Assembly: GCA_022720335.1 (NCBI GenBank)
Contig: JAIHVJ010000097.1
Coordinates: forward strand, 1-9,706
DNA: 9,706 nucleotides
DNA from: Collinsella sp.
GTDB lineage: Bacteria > Actinomycetota > Coriobacteriia > Coriobacteriales > Coriobacteriaceae
Direction: 5' to 3'
Part shown: positions 6,148 through 9,706 of the stretch, one piece after another
Layout of the letters: each line of letters starts with the position of its first letter
Numbering within the stretch: the stretch's first letter is position 1
Notes under the pieces: generated by a model
What the model was told of the DNA's origin: nothing
Database searches by the model: none
What the model saw: the letters and a program-made list of their open reading frames with translations, nothing else
Translations under genes and position numbers: made by a program

Positions 6148-7293
6148 CTACACGTAGACCTTGTCGAGACGCATGCCAAAGCCGCAGGCGACCTCGTAGT
6201 TAATCGTTCCGCGCAGTCGGGCCATCTCGTCCATAGTGATCTCGGCATCGCCATCGCGGCCGACAATGATCATCTCGTCACCATACTCGGCCTCGGGAAT
6301 CTCGTGTGCCGGGTTGGACTGAATGGCGACCATAAACTGGTCCATGCAGATATTGCCAACCTGATGCACACGCTCGCCGCGATACAGCACATCCATACGA
6401 TTGGAAAGCGTACGCGATAGGCCATCGGCATAACCGATCGGCAGCGTGCAGATCTGAACGCGCGTACGCGGTACGCGGTAGGTAAAACCGTAGCCCACGC
6501 CCTCACCCATCGCAGGGTGTGCCACGCGCGTCACACGCGCATGGACGCTCATAACGGGATCAAGCTGCATCACGCGGCCACTCAGCTCGCACGGCTGCAT
6601 GCCATACAAGCCAACGCCGGCGCGGATCATATCAAAATGCATCGAGGGGTCGAGCATCGAGGACGGCGTGTTGGCGCAGTGCACGATACCGCACTCAAAA
6701 CCCGCACCCTTAATGGCCTGAACGGCCTCGGTAAAGCGCTGACACTGCAGCTTGTAGTCCCAGCCCGAAGGTTCATCGGCCGTGGCGAAGTGCGTAAATA
6801 CGCCGTCGCACTGAATACCGCGATGGAAATTTATACCGCGGACAAAGTCGAGCACCTGCGTGTAGTGAACGCCGATACGATTCATGCCCGTCTCGATGGC
6901 GAGATGATACTTGCCCACTTTGCCCGCCGCGACGGCACATTCGCCATACGCAAGAGCAAAGTCAGACGTATAGACCGAAGGCATGATATCAAACTCGAGC
7001 AACGTCGGAATGGCCTCGATGGGCGGCTCGCTTAGAATCAGGATGGGCTTAGTAATTCCGCCCTGACGGAGCCCAACGCCCTCGTTGACCGTCGCCACGG
7101 CAAACATGTCGGCACCGGCCGAATACATGATCTTGGCGCACTCAACAGCTCCATGACCATAAGCATCGGCCTTGACCACGCAGCACAGGCGCTGACGTGG
7201 ATTCAGCAAGTTCTTATAGGCCCTCGTGTTGCGACGGAGCGCCCCGCGGTCGATCTCGACCCAGGACCAGCGCGTCAAATCGGCTTTATTCAT
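6148..7293 (-). CDS. alr: Alanine racemase (PLP-dependent)
   Basis: Alr interconverts L- and D-alanine in the cytoplasm and supplies D-Ala for peptidoglycan. The protein has 381 residues, the usual length. The PLP lysine is Lys41 in CCVVKADAYGHGA. By alignment with remembered Geobacillus Alr, the other key residues are present: Arg139 in ETGMNRIGV, Arg224 in MIRAGVGLYG (contacts the pyridine nitrogen), catalytic Tyr268 in GVGYGFTYR, Tyr288 in LPIGYADG and Met317 in ICMDQ. The ATG at 7293 lies two bases after the nnr stop. Its ribosome site is weak (GGATGA within the end of nnr), so it probably depends on translational coupling. The gene looks intact. Confidence 0.97.
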   Translation of the reverse strand: MNKADLTRWSWVEIDRGALRRNTRAYKNLLNPRQRLCCVVKADAYGHGAVECAKIMYSAGADMFAVATVNEGVGLRQGGITKPILILSEPPIEAIPTLLEFDIMPSVYTSDFALAYGECAVAAGKVGKYHLAIETGMNRIGVHYTQVLDFVRGINFHRGIQCDGVFTHFATADEPSGWDYKLQCQRFTEAVQAIKGAGFECGIVHCANTPSSMLDPSMHFDMIRAGVGLYGMQPCELSGRVMQLDPVMSVHARVTRVAHPAMGEGVGYGFTYRVPRTRVQICTLPIGYADGLSRTLSNRMDVLYRGERVHQVGNICMDQFMVAIQSNPAHEIPEAEYGDEMIIVGRDGDAEITMDEMARLRGTINYEVACGFGMRLDKVYV

Positions 7294-7295
7294 GA

Positions 7296-8912
7296 TTAGT
7301 CATCCGACCCTTCGTCCATGATTCCCAGATCTTCGAGCGCATCCTTTGCCGCCAGTTCCATGGCCGGACCGATCAAGTCGATAAGATCGGTCGCGATGAC
7401 GCTCTTCTCACCATACTCCGTCGCCGCGGCAAAACCGGCGTAGCTGTGAAGTGCGACGGCGTACGAATACAGCAACTCCCAACGATCCATCTCGTCGCGC
7501 ATGGTGGCAAGCGTGCCGGCCAAAATACCCGCGAGAACATCACCCGAACCGGCAGTTGCCAGAGAAGCCGGACCCGAGAGCGGCAGCAGCACACGCTCAA
7601 CGCCACAGATAGCCGTCGTCGGCCCCTTGGCAATGACCACCAGATTGTCAGAGCCTGCAGCCCAGACAACCTTCTGCGCGGCTGCAATCGCAGTACCAAG
7701 GTCGTTCACCTCGTCACCGGCAACCAGACGCGAAAGTTCACGATAGTGCGGCGTCATAACCAACGGCTGCTCGCGACGATACATCTCGGGATTACTATCA
7801 ATACCGTCAATGGCAATCTTAGCAAGGCAGTTGAGTGCATCGGCGTCCAAGATAAGCGGCACATCAAGCTCGAGCAAGCCCGAAACCACCTGCATAGCGC
7901 CGGCAGATGTCGTCATACCGGGACCGCACAGTACACAGCTGTACTTCTTTGCAATCTCGCACACAGTCATGCGCGCAGCGGCGCCAAAGGAGCCGCGGGA
8001 ATCAGACGGAATAGCAAAGACGGGAATCGAAGGAAGTGCCATGCGAATAAGATTGGCGCAGGCGTCAGGAGCCGCGACTGCCACGTAACCAGCACCCGCG
8101 CGAGCTGCAGACTTGGCCGCCATAATGGCAGCACCAGGATATTGCGCAGATCCGGCGACAATAAGCACAGAGCCACGGGAATACTTATCGATATTCGTAG
8201 GTAGTGGGGCAAAGTAATCAACTAAGTCACCGGGCTCGACAATCTCGGCGGCGTGGTCGACATCATCGATGACCTCGTCAAGACGGTCGTACAGATTGCC
8301 GCAGATCAAATCGCCAGCATACTCAGGACCATCAGCGCTATACAGACCAATCTTGGGCGCAATCATCGTCACCGTATGCTCGGCACGAATGCAGTCGTCA
8401 TCAACAACGCCCGTCTCGGCATTCAGGCCCGAGGGGACATCAATGGATATGACACAATCGGCGCATTCATTGACCGTAGGAATCCAGATGGAGAACGGCG
8501 CACGCAGATTCCCGTGGAAACCGGTACCAAAAATGGCATCGACAACAACATCGGCCTTATCGATCAAAACCTCGAGTTCGTCACGCGAGGGGCCGACGCA
8601 AACGTGCACATCGCGGCCGGCGGTACGACGAGCAACATGACGTGCCAGAGCAGCAGGAATCTCATCCGGCTCAACCGGAGAAACGATATCGACGTCCACA
8701 CCCTTATGGCTCAGAATATCGGCGGCAACCCAACCGTCGCCGCCATTATTACCAAAACCGACCAGAACGAGAACCCGATCGGGATTGAGCTTCAAGACCT
8801 CGTTGGCGGCAAACTCACCCGCTAGCTCCATAAGCTCGGCCTTCGAAGTCCCTTCGCGTTCGATGATATCCTCGAGACGAACGACTTCTTCGGTACTCAA
8901 AACCGGTTTCAT
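7296..8912 (-). CDS. nnr: Bifunctional NAD(P)H-hydrate repair enzyme (epimerase plus ADP/ATP-dependent dehydratase)
   Basis: The enzyme repairs hydrated NADH and NADPH: the N-terminal YjeF_N epimerase interconverts R and S hydrates and the C-terminal kinase-like domain dehydrates the S form. Of 538 residues, about 1-225 form the epimerase, with GFGNNGGDGWVAADIL at 52-66, FGTGFHG near 128 and SIDVPSGLNAETG near 156. About 230-538 form the dehydratase, with GSVLIVAGSAQYPGAA near 247, CGPGMTTSAG near 329, LDADALN near 355, VMTPHYRELSRL near 385 and the nucleotide motif TAGSGDVLAGILAG near 453. The more usual motif has GTGD; here Ser replaces Thr, a conservative change. The ATG at 8912 directly follows the acpS TAG, with AGGAG 5 bases upstream inside acpS. 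The gene is intact. Confidence 0.95.
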   Translation of the reverse strand: MKPVLSTEEVVRLEDIIEREGTSKAELMELAGEFAANEVLKLNPDRVLVLVGFGNNGGDGWVAADILSHKGVDVDIVSPVEPDEIPAALARHVARRTAGRDVHVCVGPSRDELEVLIDKADVVVDAIFGTGFHGNLRAPFSIWIPTVNECADCVISIDVPSGLNAETGVVDDDCIRAEHTVTMIAPKIGLYSADGPEYAGDLICGNLYDRLDEVIDDVDHAAEIVEPGDLVDYFAPLPTNIDKYSRGSVLIVAGSAQYPGAAIMAAKSAARAGAGYVAVAAPDACANLIRMALPSIPVFAIPSDSRGSFGAAARMTVCEIAKKYSCVLCGPGMTTSAGAMQVVSGLLELDVPLILDADALNCLAKIAIDGIDSNPEMYRREQPLVMTPHYRELSRLVAGDEVNDLGTAIAAAQKVVWAAGSDNLVVIAKGPTTAICGVERVLLPLSGPASLATAGSGDVLAGILAGTLATMRDEMDRWELLYSYAVALHSYAGFAAATEYGEKSVIATDLIDLIGPAMELAAKDALEDLGIMDEGSDD

Positions 8913-9452
8913 CTATGCTCCTAGCGTATCTTGCGAAGCATCGCCCAGGTGCTCCGTCAATGCTGAATTCTGCAGCTGCTCAAGCTCATCTAAAACAGAG
9001 CGAGCCTCTTTAAATGTCTGCGCTACGCGTTTCTTGGTGTTCACCTTTTCCTCTTTTGGCTTAGGCCGAGCATCTTCGGTAATCGCGATGGCATTCGCAA
9101 CGGCCAAGTCTCCTGTAAGCGTAATGGAAAGAGCGACCTCAACAACACCCAGTTCTTGAGCGATCTCGAGAGCACGGCCCGAAAGCAGCGCCTTCGGTTT
9201 GCCGAGTTTATCACGCGTAACCGAAACATCCTTGCGACCCACGCCTTGACTAAAACCCGTGCCGAGAGCTTTAAGTACCGCCTCGCGCGAAGCAAAGCGG
9301 CTCGCATAGTGAGCAGCGGGACGCGATGATGCATCGCAATACGCACGCTCTTCTTCGGTAAACACACGCCGAGCAAACGACGGCGTCTTTTCAAGAATTG
9401 ATTTCATGCGGGAAATCTCGACGATATCAACGCCGATACCAGCTTCAGCCAT
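8913..9452 (-). CDS. acpS: Holo-[acyl-carrier-protein] synthase with C-terminal extension
   Basis: AcpS transfers phosphopantetheine from CoA to acyl carrier protein and so activates it for fatty acid synthesis. The start is set at ATG 9452 (MAEAGIGVDIVEISRM). An ATG four codons earlier is in frame, but its codons overlap the GGAGGTGA ribosome site that serves 9452. In this numbering Asp9 (GVDIVE) and Glu57 (RFASREAVLKALG) are the Mg-binding residues, followed by VTRDKLGKPKALLSGRA. The catalytic core ends near residue 127; family members are usually about 120-126 residues. The remaining 50 or so residues begin with a Lys-rich linker and continue as a helix with coiled-coil character (ARSVLDELEQLQ) of unknown role. 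It is the first gene of the operon, behind two promoter candidates. Confidence 0.95.
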   Translation of the reverse strand: MAEAGIGVDIVEISRMKSILEKTPSFARRVFTEEERAYCDASSRPAAHYASRFASREAVLKALGTGFSQGVGRKDVSVTRDKLGKPKALLSGRALEIAQELGVVEVALSITLTGDLAVANAIAITEDARPKPKEEKVNTKKRVAQTFKEARSVLDELEQLQNSALTEHLGDASQDTLGA

Positions 9453-9481
9453 GTTCACCTCCATATCGCACAGACTAAGTT

Positions 9482-9511
9482 ATTGTAGCCCGTTCGCAGA
9501 AGATGCGACAA
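9482..9511 (-). promoter_or_regulatory. Proximal promoter of the acpS operon
   Basis: TTGTCG (9511-9506) and TACAAT (9487-9482, 5 of 6) are separated by 18 bases. The predicted start near 9475 leaves a leader of about 23 bases with a strong ribosome site before the ATG at 9452. Confidence 0.6.
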
Positions 9512-9517
9512 ACGAGG

Positions 9518-9547
9518 GTTATAAAACACAGCTACTATGTGAGACAA
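9518..9547 (-). promoter_or_regulatory. Distal promoter of the acpS operon
   Basis: TTGTCT (9547-9542) and TATAAC (9523-9518, 5 of 6) are separated by 18 bases, the same architecture as the proximal promoter 36 bases downstream. It begins just after the rRNA terminator, so the operon is transcribed independently of the rRNA operon. Confidence 0.5.
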
Positions 9548-9561
9548 AAGCCCGTAAACGC

Positions 9562-9593
9562 AAAAAAGGGGGAGGCCGCGAGGCCTCCCCCTT
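9562..9593 (-). terminator. Intrinsic terminator of the rRNA operon
   Basis: The 10-base GC-rich perfect stem (9591-9582 with 9577-9568) has a 4-base loop and is flanked by two further A-T pairs. It runs into six T on the minus strand (9567-9562). It lies about 34 bases after the 5S 3' end. There is no T run on the plus side. Confidence 0.92.
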
Positions 9594-9626
9594 CCAAGTT
9601 CAAGCGCACGGCTCGGTGCCGTCCAC

Positions 9627-9706
9627 CGGTCAGCGGCGCCCTGGCCTCCCACGGGCTGGCCCCGCAGTACTCTCGGCGCGATGGGGCTTAGCTTCCGGGT
9701 TCGGAA
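9627..9706 (-). rRNA. rrf: 5S ribosomal RNA, 3' two thirds (5' end outside the window)
   Basis: Minus-strand sequence begins at the window edge with the highly conserved GAACCCGGAAGCTAAGC, which lies near position 41 of 5S rRNA. It continues through GAGAGTACTGCGGGGC and a CCCGTGGGAGGCCAGGG segment to GCCGCTGACC, the 3' strand of helix I. About 80 bases are present, as expected from that anchor to the 3' end of a 120-base molecule. The exact 3' end is uncertain by a few bases. The rest of the rRNA operon presumably lies to the right. Confidence 0.9.

Noticed and set aside
9453..9464. ATG at 9464 as the acpS start
   Set aside because: The GGAGGTGA that follows this ATG is the ribosome site for the ATG at 9452; the upstream start has no site of its own.

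Overview
The window comes from a GC-rich bacterial chromosome, and every gene I can support lies on the minus strand. The protein sequences, a TsaB-RimI-TsaD fusion and a 5S rRNA next to an acpS operon suggest an actinobacterium of the class Coriobacteriia, most likely Collinsella or a close relative. That placement is inference from remembered family features; no database search was made.

Layout from right to left, in the direction of transcription. The right edge holds the 3' two thirds of a 5S rRNA, followed by a strong intrinsic terminator. Two similar tandem promoter candidates follow. They appear to drive a tight six-gene operon: acpS (holo-ACP synthase), nnr (NAD(P)H-hydrate repair, epimerase plus dehydratase), alr (alanine racemase), a type-4 Fe-S uracil-DNA glycosylase, tsaE, and a fused tsaB-rimI-tsaD reading frame. 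Gaps are 0 to 12 bases, and the last two genes overlap. TsaE, TsaB and TsaD together make the t6A37 modification of tRNA.

The tsaD part is broken. About 66 residues, including the SGLK region, are missing near position 3020, and the conserved C-terminus continues in another frame. After this gene comes a 125-base element with 28-base inverted arms around a smaller hairpin, then a possible 35-codon ORF.

Next is cstA, a carbon-starvation (pyruvate/peptide) transporter with its own promoter. Its leader of about 235 bases holds several mutually exclusive hairpins, a 22-codon ORF ending in a run of Leu/Ile/Val codons, and an intrinsic terminator 36 bases before the cstA start. This looks like a transcription attenuator of the ilv leader-peptide type. 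cstA is also broken: about 21 residues are missing near position 2023 and the frame shifts there. A good terminator follows cstA. The left edge holds the first 97 codons of an unrecognised gene that may encode a winged-helix protein.

The main points for a second look are the two internal deletions within 1 kb of each other in otherwise well conserved genes (real lesions or assembly errors), the attenuator-like cstA leader, and the large inverted-repeat element.
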